DNA of 64,000 nt from Setomelanomma holmii. Its lineage: Eukaryota; Ascomycota; Dothideomycetes; Pleosporales; Phaeosphaeriaceae. Below the pieces are notes generated by a model that had not been told where the DNA came from, did no database searches, and was given only the letters and a program-made list of their open reading frames with translations. Every line of letters begins with the position of its first letter. Position 1 is the first letter of the stretch. Below, in pieces: positions 20,523 to 31,389 of the stretch. The stretch spans positions 62,001 to 126,000 of the forward strand of contig ML978165.1 of NCBI GenBank assembly GCA_010015745.1. The letters are read 5' to 3'. The position numbers and the translations under genes were made by a program.

Positions 20523-22196
20523 CTATGCAAACAATAGCGCCACCATAATCCTCGTTGCTTCGAAAGCGCCTCTACTTTGCAGGAGCGAAGCGAATGTCTC
20601 CGGCACCTTGCTGAACGCCTTTCTGGTGTCAGCCTCGGTCCATGCACTCGGGAAGGCTGGTTCGATTGTGACTTCCGACTCAGCCTCGCCAGTCCAGTCG
20701 AATCCGATCTGCCAATTGAGCTTCAGCATGACATGCCTGTCCTGCAAGATCAGGGTGTCGCGGCCAAGATGGCGATTCAAATCCCGTCGTGACAGCTTTG
20801 CGTTCTTCTTCGCCTGCGGGCGCGCATTTTCGACATCCTCATTTGTTTGCCCCAAGAGGAGATGCGCAAAGCTCGCCTCACAGCGATGCCAGTATTGCGC
20901 ACGCTTTTGCGCAATGTTCCAGTACGATTCCATTGCCCAGCACGCAGCGCTGACATCTTTATCTTCGGCGCGCTTGCGCAAGTATGTGCCGAGCTCGCGC
21001 TCAGCCCACGGTGACAGGTGCAGAATGTGCATATCGATGATTTCGTTCTGCAGAGCGTCAATGGTGATCGAGATTTGAGCTGTCAAGAGCTTTTGTGGTC
21101 CAGAGATCTCGATCGTGTGCTTTTGGTGTACGCGATTCGCGGAAGAGAAGACCTTGCCTCGTGGCAAGCCTACTTGTGTGGAGAACTTGAACGAGGTAAA
21201 CATCTCCAGATAGGGCAGTGGATCCGCAAGCTCGACAGGTCGGTGTGAAGCAACAAGTTTCTCATGTTGCTTCGATTTCGAAGGAGGCAGCGCGAATGTC
21301 GAGAAGGGTAGAAAAGAGCAGAGCAGACTTGACACCAATGGTATGTCCTTCTCGGCATCGTCTGGACCACTGACCTTCGCGATGAAGTCCTCCAGATCTC
21401 TTTTATCAGCAGCGCCGAGTGCTTGTCCTGGCTGTCGCTGCTGCTCCTTCACAATCTCTTCGATGCATCTCAACACTTGCGCTTCCAGTTCCGCCACTTC
21501 CCGCTGCAGTTTGGCCTTCACTTGCTTTCTCCTCTCGACTTCTGGGTCTGGAAGCTGCCTCTTGTCTTGTTTCCCGTCCTCAATTTCGACAGGACCGTCT
21601 GCTATGTTCTGTGTAGAGGACGCCTCTTGAACAGGTGGCGCCTTCGGTCGTAGTGGCGACTGTTTGGCCGGGTCTTTCACGCGCGGCGGTCGCTTGCTTG
21701 GTGAAGAGAACAAGAGACCACGGCGAGGCCCGTCTTGCTCCTCCAAGCCTTGTTGCGATGGTGTTGTTGGTAGGTCCGGCTCATCTTCATCCGCTGCCCT
21801 CCTCTGTCCTGCTACTTTCTGCGCGCGTGGTGCCACATTCTGCACGAACGCTGGTTGCTGCTGGGCTCCGGCTTCCGTGTCCTGACTTCGGTCGTCCCTT
21901 TCTACTTCCTGGCTCAGTTCTTCCTGCACTTCTGCTTCGCCCAACACAAACGCACGCGCCTGTTTCCCACGCGCAAGCAGATCTCCCCGATTATCTGGTC
22001 TTGAGGGCGACCTGGCTGAGATAGCTCGTGATGGGAGCAGATCTGGGTAGTTTCGTGCCAAACTGGCTTTCGTAGGCGACGCAAATGATGGTCTTCGCGG
22101 GGGTTTTCTCAGCGGACTTGAGGGTCGCTCTGCTGCAGGTGAACTCGTTTTCCTGCGTTTGCGTGCGGGCTCGTCCATGTCGAGGGGAGTGATCAA
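20523..22196 (-). CDS. conserved nuclear coiled-coil protein of unknown function
   Basis: Single exon, 557 residues; a second ATG six codons in (22178) is equally plausible. The N-terminal half is disordered and Pro/Ser/Arg-rich with a basic nuclear-localisation-like ARKRRK and repeated SSP/PSK motifs. It includes DLPTTPSQQGLEEQDGPRRGLLFSSPSKRPPR, given here only as a landmark around residues 150-180. A coiled coil follows at about 230-262 (VERRKQVKAKLQREVAELEA). The C-terminal half is folded and mixed alpha/beta, with LPYLEMFTSFKFST, ISITIDALQNEIIDMHILHL and WAERELGTYLRKR. This layout recalls inner-kinetochore (CCAN) subunits such as CENP-O/Mcm21 or related chromosome-segregation proteins, but I cannot assign it and keep function open. 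Confidence 0.75.
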   Translation of the reverse strand: MITPLDMDEPARKRRKTSSPAAERPSSPLRKPPRRPSFASPTKASLARNYPDLLPSRAISARSPSRPDNRGDLLARGKQARAFVLGEAEVQEELSQEVERDDRSQDTEAGAQQQPAFVQNVAPRAQKVAGQRRAADEDEPDLPTTPSQQGLEEQDGPRRGLLFSSPSKRPPRVKDPAKQSPLRPKAPPVQEASSTQNIADGPVEIEDGKQDKRQLPDPEVERRKQVKAKLQREVAELEAQVLRCIEEIVKEQQRQPGQALGAADKRDLEDFIAKVSGPDDAEKDIPLVSSLLCSFLPFSTFALPPSKSKQHEKLVASHRPVELADPLPYLEMFTSFKFSTQVGLPRGKVFSSANRVHQKHTIEISGPQKLLTAQISITIDALQNEIIDMHILHLSPWAERELGTYLRKRAEDKDVSAACWAMESYWNIAQKRAQYWHRCEASFAHLLLGQTNEDVENARPQAKKNAKLSRRDLNRHLGRDTLILQDRHVMLKLNWQIGFDWTGEAESEVTIEPAFPSAWTEADTRKAFSKVPETFASLLQSRGAFEATRIMVALLFA

Positions 22197-22554
22197 TCTC
22201 TTGTATAGCTCCTCGTGTTAAGTAGTAGCGCGAGGTGTTCGCGACAAAGGAATTATTAGTGATATGATTGCGCGTGTTTTGATATGTCGCGTGTTGTGTG
22301 TCGTGATATGGTCGCGCGTGTTTTGGTAAGGCGTGGAGACCCTGTCGGCGTTCGTGGGCAGCTTTTGCCGAGGCCTCGGGCAAAATGACGTCTGCAGAAG
22401 CTCAATTCACTCATTATCACTAAACCTTCTGCCACCAATTCGACGATCTCGAACATGTCATGACGAAGCATGGTACACTCATAACAAGCACACACCCTTT
22501 GCTTGTCGCAGATTTGATATCTGGCGCCTGGAACCACACCTACGACCACTGATC
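22197..22554. promoter_or_regulatory. shared divergent promoter region
   Basis: Separates the divergent starts of the nuclear coiled-coil gene and the OXLD1-like gene. A direct repeat of GCGTGTTTTG(A/G)TA near 22271 and 22316 is visible; its meaning is unknown. Confidence 0.4.
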
Positions 22555-23329
22555 ATGCCTCGCAACATATGTGCTTCGTGCTTCAATGCACTGCATAGAG
22601 CTTCGAATGCGTCGACTACAGGAAGAATGGGCTTACAGAACAGCAACCGGATGCAGCGACGATACAAGAGCTATATAGCACCACCAGGTGAACAAGCTCG
22701 ACCCATCACTGGCTTTTACGCAGGTACGACACCCGAACACCTTCCCAACCAACTCTTAACACATATCAGAAATGCTTAAGAAGCCCACATCGGAGGTCCA
22801 ACCGCTCACAAAAACCTCGCCGGAGCCACCACCGCCCGAGTCGCGTCCTAAGACGCAAAAAGAGCAGACTCTCGAGAAAGCTCGTATCGTATTCGGTTCC
22901 AAGTTGGCTGGTCCAGCTGAACGCCGCAAGGAAATTGCTGCCGCCTCTCAAATAATTGCTGGCGTAACAGTGCCTCCAAGGCCTGAAGAGCCAGATAATT
23001 GCTGCATGTCGGGTTGTGTGAACTGTGTGTGGGATCTGTATCGCGATGAAATGGAGGAGTGGGCGGAGAAGAGTGCACAAGCAAGAGCAGCCATGCAGGC
23101 GCAGCGACAGAAGGGTGTTGGAACTGGGCAGATGGTTGCAGGGAGTGAGGTGCCGACTCACGTCGCTGTCAGTATGGACGACGATGGTGGTGGCAGCGAG
23201 ACGAATTGGGGACTGGATGCCGGGGGTGAGCGAGGCTTGTTCGATGATATACCCGTGGGGATACGTGAATTTATGAGGACTGAGAAGAAGTTGAAGCTGA
23301 TGCACGAGCGGGACCACACAGTGGGATAG
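22555..23329 (+). CDS. OXLD1-like mitochondrial protein (oxidoreductase-like domain)
   Basis: Two exons, 22555-22723 and 22770-23329, give 242 residues; the join reads GFYA-EMLKKP. The N-terminus (MPRNICASCFNALHRASN..., with MQRRYKSYIAPP further on) is Arg/Ser/Ala-rich with few acids, compatible with a mitochondrial presequence. The diagnostic block is PPRPEEPDNCCMSGCVNCVW followed by DLYRDEMEEW, the oxidoreductase-like N-terminal domain with paired Cys. Proteins with this domain are small mitochondrial factors of poorly known function; no catalytic reaction should be inferred from the name. The C-terminal 80 residues are Gly/Asp-rich, then IPVGIREFMRTEKKL. Confidence 0.85.
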
Positions 23330-23510
23330 GCAAGGACCTTCCTAAGTGGCGTAAGCATATTCAGTGTAACTTATATGCAGAAGACCGGACGCGCTTCGTC
23401 CTAGTTATCACAGAGCGTATACCATGCATTACCAATCACAATATGCTCCATCCTCACAACGCCTTCCATTCCCTCCTGTGCTCCAGCAATGCATTTCCAT
23501 CCCCTCGCAC

Positions 23511-23916
23511 CTAGTCCTCACCAACATCCACACCCTTCGCCTTCAAATCAATTCTCGCCTCCTGTATCTGCGCCTGCAACTCCTTGTACGCATCCGGGAC
23601 ATCGTTGAACGTGAAGACACCCCAGCCGAGCTTGAACAGGAGGTATGCGCCGAAGGTAATGAGTGCCCAGAACGGGACCTGTTCCTTGAATCAATATTCG
23701 TTTCCTTGCGACATGGGGAGATATAAAAACTTACGACAGGCACAATCTCCTTCTGAATCTTCTCCGGAAACGACACAACCTCCATAAATACTGCGAGGTA
23801 TAGCTACATCCCTGTCAGCATCCTCTGTCTCATTCAAATCCTAGTCCCAGGGGTAGCAAGGAGCGTACAGAGGTCAGTAGCATCGCGATGCTGATCGTTT
23901 GTGAAGCGCGCGTCAT
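23511..23916 (-). CDS. dpm3: dolichol-phosphate mannosyltransferase subunit 3 (DPM3)
   Basis: Three exons, 23916-23869, 23803-23735 and 23684-23511, encode 96 residues, the usual size of DPM3. The joins give LLTS-LYLAVFMEVV and EIVPV-EQVPFWALITFG. Two membrane helices are visible (ISIAMLLTSLYLAVF and PFWALITFGAYLLFKLGWG), followed by the family signature VFTFNDVPDAYKELQAQIQEA and a short polar tail ending GVDVGED. DPM3 anchors the catalytic DPM1 in the ER membrane, supplying mannose for N-glycans, O-mannose and GPI anchors. No single uninterrupted frame shows it, which is why the spliced model matters. Confidence 0.9.
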
Positions 23917-24348
23917 TTTGGCTGATTTGACGATTTCGAAGTCGGTAAATGAGGGTATACGGTCGGCGAGACGAGTTGTTGCAAGACGTCGTGGTAATTG
24001 TGCACGCCAGATCGCAAGAAATCGCGCCAAGGGATTGGATCGCTGGGTGGGTTTGGACCCCTGAGTGCGGAGTGGGGAGGTGGAGCCGGATGTGGCAAGG
24101 TTAGCCGGATAGTGGGCAGGCGAACAGTATGACAAACTCTACACTGCTTGCAACACTCAGCTCTGGTAACCTGAACTCACTCTGATTTACACCTGAGTTG
24201 CCCGACTTTCCTCCGGATTACTTATGTACGAATAAGCGATCGAACAATCACGAGAATTAGCTCGAGCCATTTCTGGTTAGTAGTTGGAGATCGGGTATGA
24301 TGGTGCCTTGAACGAGATCCCACTTCTCTTGCACTCACTTGCTTGAAA
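23917..24348. promoter_or_regulatory. shared divergent promoter, DPM3 / SmgGDS-like
   Basis: Separates divergent starts of two housekeeping genes. The minus-strand frame that extends DPM3 upstream to 24135 has no conserved content and is likely 5' untranslated. Motif-level features not recognised. Confidence 0.4.
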
Positions 24349-26516
24349 ATGACTTCGAACCAAGAAAACACTACAGGCAGTCTACCTGGACGAGTTGAAG
24401 CTCTGCTGGAGCAAGATGCTGCAGGCCAGGATGCAGCTCTTCGCAGTTTGCAACAAGAGCTTGGAGCATTACAGATGGAACGACAGAATGATATACTAGA
24501 GCAAATCTTCCAAAGTTTCGGCACAGCTGTTGGCAAGCAAAGTGCGTCTAGGACGGGGGGAAATATTCCCAATTAGTACTGACACCACTCTAGAAGAATG
24601 GCAAGCATCATTTCGAGAATCTGGAATTCTAGCACTCGCTTTGGAAGACCTGGACTCGAGTGTTGCGTCTACAAGTTTGCAGAAACAGTGCCTTCGCGTC
24701 ATTGGGAACAGTGTTGCAGATAATGGTACTTCCGTCATGGTCCAATGGGCTCAGAGCATCCACTGACATGGTATCGAGATCTGAACCGCGAGGTCGTCAT
24801 GAAAGAAATGCAGAAGCTGGTTGCTGTGATCGCACATGAAGAGCTGACAACAACTGCACTGATTGTGCTGTTCAATCTCTGCAATGACTTTGGTAAGTCT
24901 ATTTGACCTCGCAAAGACGAGGACTGACGGGCAAACATAGATCCTGCCAAAGATGCGGCTGCTGCAATACGTCTAGACTTGATCATCTCAGCCAATTTAT
25001 CCAGCATCCCGGAAGGAGCAACCGACTACGCTGTTGAGCTTTTGACATGGACCACCGGGAAGCTCACAACAGAGCAGCTCAAGGACGAGACCTCTCTTCA
25101 AATCTTCGCCAACCTGCTCAAACTCGCTCTCCAATATGACGAAGATCACTATCACGAGTACAGTGCCATAATCGTACATTACCTCCAAGATCCCGAATTC
25201 CAATCAGCAGTCGCCACACCTGAGTACCTCGACGACCTATCCAATCTAATGCTCGACTTCGAAGTCCGCCTCTCGCCTGAAGAAATCCAAGCCGTATTCC
25301 GCGAACTCGCCATCACAAAGCACGATTCAACACCACCGTCCGAGGACACTACAATCCTCCTCCTCTCCCAGCTAATCAACTCCACCTCCAGCATCTCCGC
25401 CAGCGACACCTTCGCCACAAACTTCACGGTCAACAGCCCTGTTATCGAACGCATACGCACAAGACTCGGATATCCGACCGACACTGACACCTCCCCCTCA
25501 TCCGTCTGCGCCTGCGTAATCCTCGGCAACCTCGCCATGTCCGACTCCATCTGCATCTCCATGGTACACACCCTGCAGCTCCACCTCCCCCTCCGCGACA
25601 TCCTCTTGTTCTCCAAACACTCCGCGCTCTTGTACGCCGCACTCGGCTTCCTGCGACACCTCGCCTTCCCCGAGCAAAACCGCACCGAGCTCGGAAACGC
25701 GCGGATTATAGAAGCATGTCACCGCTTCCTCGCGCTGTACCCGGACCGCGCGACGCTGCCGTGGGTCGATGATCCCGCTGTGCGCGGGGAGATGGGCGCG
25801 CTGTTGGCTAAACTCGTCACTAACAACCCCGCAAACATCGAGCGAGTGGTCATGCATAGGGTTGGAGAGAGTAGAAGTGAGCCAGGCGAGTTGCCGCTGC
25901 AATCGGTCTCGAATGGACCGACGTGTTTGGGCGATTTGGTTAAGCAGAGTATGGAGCAGACGAGGCCGTTGCCGAGTACGAGCATGAAGAATTTGGGGAT
26001 TGAGGCGGGGAGGACGATTGTTAATGTGCTGAGGTATCTTGGAAGGGCGGGTGGTCCTGGAAGGGCGAGTGGGGATGGAGAATTGGATGTTGATGTGGTG
26101 AGGAAGAGGATGTTTGAGGTACAGTATATTGCGAAGCCGTTGGCGAAGGTGGTCAGGCAGCGGTTTTATGCTGATGCGAGGAGTGAGGGATTGTTGGGTT
26201 TGGGGCTTATGGCGCAGAGTCGGGAAGGGGCTGCGAGGGTGATTGAGGAGATCAAGGATGATGGTGGGTTGTTGGAAGCGATTAAGGATTTCGCGGAGGG
26301 CAAGGATGGGGGCGTTGAGCAGCAGGGTCAAGCTGCGGGAAGGGACTATCAAAATGCGATAGTCTTGATGCAGGCGTTGAGGAATAATTGGGTAAGTCTG
26401 CACGAAGAGGATATGAGGGCGACGATACTAACATTGCACAGGGCGATGAGACGGATGAGGCATTGAAGGACAGAATCATTAGTCTGCAGGAGCTTCTAGG
26501 GAAGTCTATGGTGTAG
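24349..26516 (+). CDS. SmgGDS-like armadillo-repeat GTPase regulator
   Basis: Five exons, 24349-24541, 24594-24725, 24779-24892, 24941-26391 and 26442-26516, total 655 codons (654 residues). Joins give GKQ-KEWQASFRESG, VADN-DLNREVV, CNDF-DPAKDAA and LRNNW-GDETDEALK. The protein is all-helical with ARM-like repeats, e.g. CLRVIGNSVADNDLNREVVM, TALIVLFNLCNDFD, SVCACVILGNLAMSDSICI and ALGFLRHLAFPEQNR, resembling Rap1 GTPase-GDP dissociation stimulator 1 (SmgGDS). Such proteins bind prenylated small GTPases of the Rho/Ras group. Codon third positions shift from C-rich (25.2-25.8 kb) to G-rich (26.0-26.4 kb) within exon 4, which is curious but not disruptive. Confidence 0.82.
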
Positions 26517-27038
26517 CCATCTCCCGGTACGCAAGTCTACCGACCGTAATTAAGCCACCAACAAAGTCCTCGAGCTCCGGTCTTTCGCAAACATGATACA
26601 ACTCGCTAGACGTGGCGAGTAGCCATCGCATGCATTGGCGAGTAGCCGTTGCTTTCATGTGAAGCACTTTTTTTAGGGGGCGAAAGCGCTCGATGCTTCC
26701 GCATAATTCTGCCATAGCAAGAATGTGCGAAGCATCGCGAGAATATCAGTCCAAAGTTTACCACCAGACTGAGTACTGCGACGAATGTATAGTGTACAGT
26801 GTGTATACGTTCTTCATGTATCACCTGGCTCCTGCTGCGCATTGACAAGTTCGGTACGTTGTGGCGGATGAACAGCAATGGTCTTCTCGCTAATGTCTCC
26901 GACGATGTCCGTGGGACCTTGGAGATTCCACGCTCTTGAGTTGAGTGTTGCGTGTCGGCATCAGCTACCACGGCGGTTGCAAGTGCCGCATCCTTGAGAT
27001 CTGTCTTGTCCAGATTATGTGCAGCCTCTCGCGTTCCT
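26517..27038. other. convergent 3' region
   Basis: Between the stop codons of the SmgGDS-like gene and the BTB gene. Minus-strand frames here (26506-26971) have no conserved content. Confidence 0.45.
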
Positions 27039-28362
27039 TCACTTTTGATCAGAGTACCGTCTGCGTCCCTCTTTGCGGGAATGACTGTGTTCGTATCTCT
27101 CTTTGAGCCGCCGGTAAGAGTATCCCTCCTTCTTCATCATGTAGGATTCCACCTCCTGCATAAATGAACGCCTGGCAGAACTTTCGCGCAGAGCGCAAAG
27201 GAAAGTTTTTCGTGCTATAACTGAGTCTTTGGAGGCTTTATCCCACTGATCTAGTGTGCCTGCTACGCGAGCTTGATCGCTGAAATGGGTATTGACGAAT
27301 TGTAAATAAAATCTTATCAGCGAGTTGCTAGTGGGCTTATTTTGCAACACAAGAGCGAAATCGTGTGGCTGAATAGCTCTCAGGGCAGACTCATGAGTGT
27401 GTTCGCAGTAGAGCAGGCGCATAGTGTGATTTTGGAAGTCAGTACACTGTAGTTTGTCACCCAGAATCCATGATAGTGTGTGCGGATTGTGCGAGAATTC
27501 GGAGTAGTTACATGGCGATACATCTGAGCCCGAGTCTGGAGCCATGATCAGTACCCATCAATATGAGCTAAATCATGAGACACTTACACATCCATTCCAC
27601 GAATAACCTGAAGACGCCTGGGCTCACATCGACAAGTGAAATGTGTGATGGTTCTGGTTCCCCGAGAATGCAATCACACTCAGCCATGAGGTATGGAGAG
27701 TGATGCGACAAGAGAGCAACTGGTAGCGACCAGGTTCGAACTTTACTACGATCGTCGGGCATGTCATCGTCTTCATCTACGATGACTTTGATGCTTGGCC
27801 CTTCGAGTCTGGGCGATTGAAGTTAGAAGCTGGCAGTGAATATGGAAAATCGCGCTTACAGGTCCATCCGGTGTCTGAAAGCCGGAATGTAAGGAAGCTT
27901 CTTTGGTTGGGACTCAGGTGTGAGGGATTCGGCAGTTGGCGTCTGGGAAACCATTCCCGCGTTAGTTTCAACAATTGCGTTGCTGCTTGATAATGAGCCT
28001 CTGTACGTGTCGTTGGCAACCCGTTGAGTGGACGCTAAGGGCGAGTCTTGTCCGCCTGTGCCGAATCGCGGGTGTAAAGTCGCAGAGTCGCCATGTGTAG
28101 TGAGGGACTGCTGAAGGGTAACGCCGATTGGTGACACCACACTTGATGCATATTCTTGCGAGCGTGGGGATCTACCGAGAGTATCAAAGCCGAGTTTCAA
28201 GGGCTGCGGCTGAAGATTGATCGGGCTTGAAGGCCCTGGGCTATATGAGATCCAACGACCGTCGCGGCCGCGATGTCCCGTAGAAGTGCCACGGAGACCT
28301 CCTCTGCCTCTGCGCTCTGGCGGTGAACCGCGGTAGCCCCTCTGGCTACTTGGAGTTAGCAT
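27039..28362 (-). CDS. BTB/POZ-domain protein with Arg/Gly-rich N-terminus
   Basis: Three exons, 28362-27860, 27808-27588 and 27535-27039, give 406 residues. The N-terminal 165 residues are disordered, rich in Ser/Pro/Gly with RGYRGSPPERRGRGGLRG near the start, an RGG-like patch. The second exon carries a BTB-like fold: IKVIVDEDD, WSLPVALLSHHSPYLMAECD, and ISLVDVSPGVFRLFVEWMY across the intron. The rest is helical (TMRLLYCEHTHESALRAI, LIRFYLQFVNTHF) and ends in a basic tail. This matches the large fungal family of small BTB proteins of unknown partners, possibly Cul3 adaptors. The Arg/Gly patch might bind nucleic acid; that is inference only. Confidence 0.78.
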
Positions 28363-28643
28363 CAAAACTGTTGTTGAAGGCTGATTATCTTCACCTCATA
28401 ATGCCTTCCTGTAAAGGACGACGCTCTGAAATTGTGCAAGGCGTGGAGGTGTAGAGGTGAGAGGAAGCTGCGATCAAAATGAGCAGTAACAAAGGTAGGG
28501 GCGTGTTGACACGTGACAAACGCGTCAAGAGAACATTCGAGCAGGTAAGCTTTGACAGGGAAGCGAAGTGAAGAGAAGGTAAGATGTCGGAACCCACGAA
28601 AAATGTGACGAAAAGCTACCATGACTATCCTCAAAGATGCAGG

Positions 28644-29639
28644 CTATAGCTTAGCAGACACTCCAGCACCACGGCTAGCATACGGTACCTCTTCACTATA
28701 CTTTGGGTCCCAGTGCATCAACCAGTATCCATCCCAGATCTCTTTCGTGATCTTGCCAATCTTCCCGCCCTTCACCGCTCTTCCGTCCAGCTCGGCTATG
28801 GGCATGATGCCTCCAGCAGTTGTACACATGAAGATTTCGTCTGCTTCATATGCCATCTCCACAGATACGACCTGCACCTTGACCTCGAGTCCCTTGCTCT
28901 TCGCGACATCGATGACGCTCTTCCTCGTCACTCCTTCTAGCACACCACGATCAGGTGTATACAACATGCCGTCCTTGATCAATACGATATTGAAGCCCGC
29001 TCCTTCGGTGAGGTGAGCATCGCCATCAGTCAAGAATGGATACACAGCACCTCGATCCGCCGCTTCAAACAGACCTTTGGTGAAGTCACCCCATTGTAGG
29101 TTCTTGATCGTTGGATCCATGCTACCTGGTGGTGTGCGTCGGACTGTTCGTGCAATGATTGCCTTCCCGCCTGTTCGTTGCACCGACGGTTCCATGACCC
29201 ACACATATGGCATAACGAGCATGTAGAGATTGTTGTTGAGGAGCTCTTCTGGCTTCGCACCACGCACCTGCCGCATACCTCTTGTGACGACCAGCTCGAC
29301 AAACGCGTCCCGGATACCACTCTTTGCTACCATCTCGAACAGGATTTCCTTAATCTTGGCGTGTGATAAAGGCAGGCGCATACGCATCTTGCGGCAGCTC
29401 GCATCGAGGCGATCAATATGGTCGTCCAGGCGGAAGAACCGAGAGTCCCATACCGCAGGCACATCATAAGTTAAGTCACCGCGAAGGAACCCTTGATCCA
29501 TCAAGGGGATCTGGGCTTCTTGGAGAGGGACGAGAGAGCCAGCAATGTACGCGATGCCCTTCGAGAGCGGATTGGAGCTGAGGGCGAGGGCATCTTGGCG
29601 GGACTGATGGGCGTTGAATATAGACTCCATTGTCGCCAT
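28644..29639 (-). CDS. class IV PLP aminotransferase, (R)-amine transaminase-like
   Basis: Single exon, 331 residues, a full-length fold-type IV enzyme related to branched-chain and D-amino-acid aminotransferases. PLP lysine is Lys179 in TIKNLQWGD. Other family blocks are DQGFLRGDLTYDVPAVWD (residues 48-65), AFVELVVTRG, LTEGAGFNIVLIKDG and FMCTTAGGIMPI. The motif set is very like the fungal (R)-selective amine transaminases described from Aspergillus, which accept 1-arylethylamine-type amines with pyruvate as acceptor, rather than ordinary BCATs. No neighbouring pathway gene explains its role here, so physiological substrate is open. The start ATG at 29639 is followed by a second in-frame ATG three codons later; either gives the conserved region intact. 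Confidence 0.9.
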   Translation of the reverse strand: MATMESIFNAHQSRQDALALSSNPLSKGIAYIAGSLVPLQEAQIPLMDQGFLRGDLTYDVPAVWDSRFFRLDDHIDRLDASCRKMRMRLPLSHAKIKEILFEMVAKSGIRDAFVELVVTRGMRQVRGAKPEELLNNNLYMLVMPYVWVMEPSVQRTGGKAIIARTVRRTPPGSMDPTIKNLQWGDFTKGLFEAADRGAVYPFLTDGDAHLTEGAGFNIVLIKDGMLYTPDRGVLEGVTRKSVIDVAKSKGLEVKVQVVSVEMAYEADEIFMCTTAGGIMPIAELDGRAVKGGKIGKITKEIWDGYWLMHWDPKYSEEVPYASRGAGVSAKL

Positions 29640-30213
29640 GATGAGATTGATGTGTGTAAATCAGGAATTGAGGCTAAATTGGATTGATGGAAGTGACTTT
29701 TGAGTCTCGATGAAAAGAGACTTGATATACCTGTAGATGCTGATGACGTTCGTTCCTGCGTCCGAAGCTGGACGCGCCCTCCCACCTACATAATCGATAA
29801 GACTCGACCTTGGGACATGATAATCGCCAGACCTACAACCACCTTACCACAGCACACATGCAGGGCGCCGTATATGATATCCAGCAAATAGAACGTCTGC
29901 CGTTAAACGTCAGTCAGCAGTGGCAAGTTGAGCCTCAAAAGTCGTACAATGCCGCCGCATTACGGTTCGTCGGCGTAATCAGGCGCGCTGTGATTGGATC
30001 ACGCGAGCATCGCCTGACTATGAGCTCCAAAGTCAGGGTCCGATACTACGTAGTTTGGAAGAGCAAGCAGCAGGCGCGAAAGGTATAAAGAAGGCTGCAA
30101 TCGCTCCTGTACGCTCTGTATCACATCATCAACCTCGCAACTTCACCATCAACTCTCGGTCCACCTCACAATTTATCACCTCTAACTTTCAACCACATAT
30201 CAACACTATCGAA
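29640..30213. promoter_or_regulatory. shared divergent promoter, transaminase / CxC protein
   Basis: Between divergent start codons. A pyrimidine-rich stretch (30115-30200) precedes the CxC-protein start and probably is its 5' untranslated region, preceded by GGTATAAAGAAGG (TATA-like) at about 30079-30091. No metal-response element clearly recognised. Confidence 0.4.
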
Positions 30214-30583
30214 ATGGCCTGCTGCGGACGTAACAACGGCGAGTGCGTATGCGCAAAGGAGGCGACCTGCTCTTGCGGCAAGCAGCCTGCGCTCCAGTGC
30301 AGTAAGTTTAATCCGACAAATATATCTCCCTCTTCTCCATCTTATTTCGCCTACCTATGACGTAACTACCTCTGACATTCTATACAGCTTGCGACAAGGC
30401 GGTCACCGAGAACAAGCTCCCGACCAGCACATGTGCGTGCGGAAAGCGGGCTGAGGGTAAGTCAATTGAGCTTCTTGATCAACGCGAGGCGAGGCTGACA
30501 GAGTATCAGATGCATGCACCTGCAGCCGCAGCGAGAGCAACGGCTCATCAAACCTCGAGACCGACTTCACCACCAAGAAATAG
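30214..30583 (+). CDS. small CxC-rich metallothionein-like protein
   Basis: Three exons, 30214-30301, 30388-30456 and 30510-30583, encode 76 residues. Twelve cysteines all occur as one CC or CxC pairs: ACCG, CVC, CSC, CTC, CAC and CTC, spread over residues 3-57, followed by a Ser/Thr-rich polar tail ending TTKK. The joins ALQC-TCDK and RAE-DACTC each complete a motif, supporting the model. The pattern is that of fungal metallothionein-like or small Cys-rich metal-binding proteins, likely binding Cu(I), Zn or Cd in the cytosol; metal preference is not visible. A TATA-like element about 125 nt upstream and a long leader fit an inducible or abundant transcript. Confidence 0.82.
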
Positions 30584-31389
30584 ACTGCGCGAAGGGATTT
30601 GGGGAGAACCTGTAATCTTTGAGGAATGGATGATACCAGATTGAGCATTGGAAGGGTGTTTCGGCGTTTGCAAAACTCCGGTGTTTTTTGAGTGGAGAAT
30701 AATGAAGGATGAGCCATTAGTGAAGTTCAAGAATAAATCCAAACACATTCAAATCAACCATGTCTTTCGTCCTTTATGTTGCTGATATTGGAGAACATTT
30801 CCTTCCAGGAGCCCAGCAAAGCAAACTCTGCTTCCTCCGACTAGCCACCATTATCCCTCAAGGACTCTGTGGCTGATCCAGTGCTCCAAGGGAACTTCTG
30901 CGCACGGTATTGCATGGCATTGACACCCGGAGAGAGTATACTGTAGAGATGCGACATGGGTCAATCTGAGATTATGTGAGGTGACAGCGGAAAGAGCACT
31001 ACACGGAGTTTAGGCGGGCCCACGCTAAGGTCCCTCGCTACTTGGCAGCCATTGCGAACCTCCATCACCATCCCGCCGCATCTCGCGCGTGGAGTGAACC
31101 AGCTGCACAGCGCCCGTCTGCAGCATGCAAATCTCCCCATGCTTTGGTCATTCTTCAGTCTCTCGCTCGCCTCTGCATTCGCCCCGTAACTGACCTCACT
31201 CCACCAATAGCCACCCCTTTCGCGCTCCTCGACCTCTGCATCACAGCTCGCTCACCGGCATAACCCCTACCGGTACCCGCGACCTTCGATTACGCAGACC
31301 CTCACTACAGTCACACCGTCACATTGTCAGGCTACCTGCCAGGCGGGAATCGCCCGCCCACAACCGCAGCTGTGTCTCTTCCTGCAAAG
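30584..31389. other. intergenic, upstream region of AP-2 alpha
   Basis: Includes the 3' end of the CxC-protein gene and a C/T-rich leader before the AP-2 alpha start. The in-frame extension to 31324 has no ATG and is likely 5' untranslated. Confidence 0.45.

Noticed and set aside
25498..26403. 301-codon minus-strand frame
   Set aside because: Antisense to the SmgGDS-like exon 4; length reflects the C- and G-rich third positions on the coding strand.
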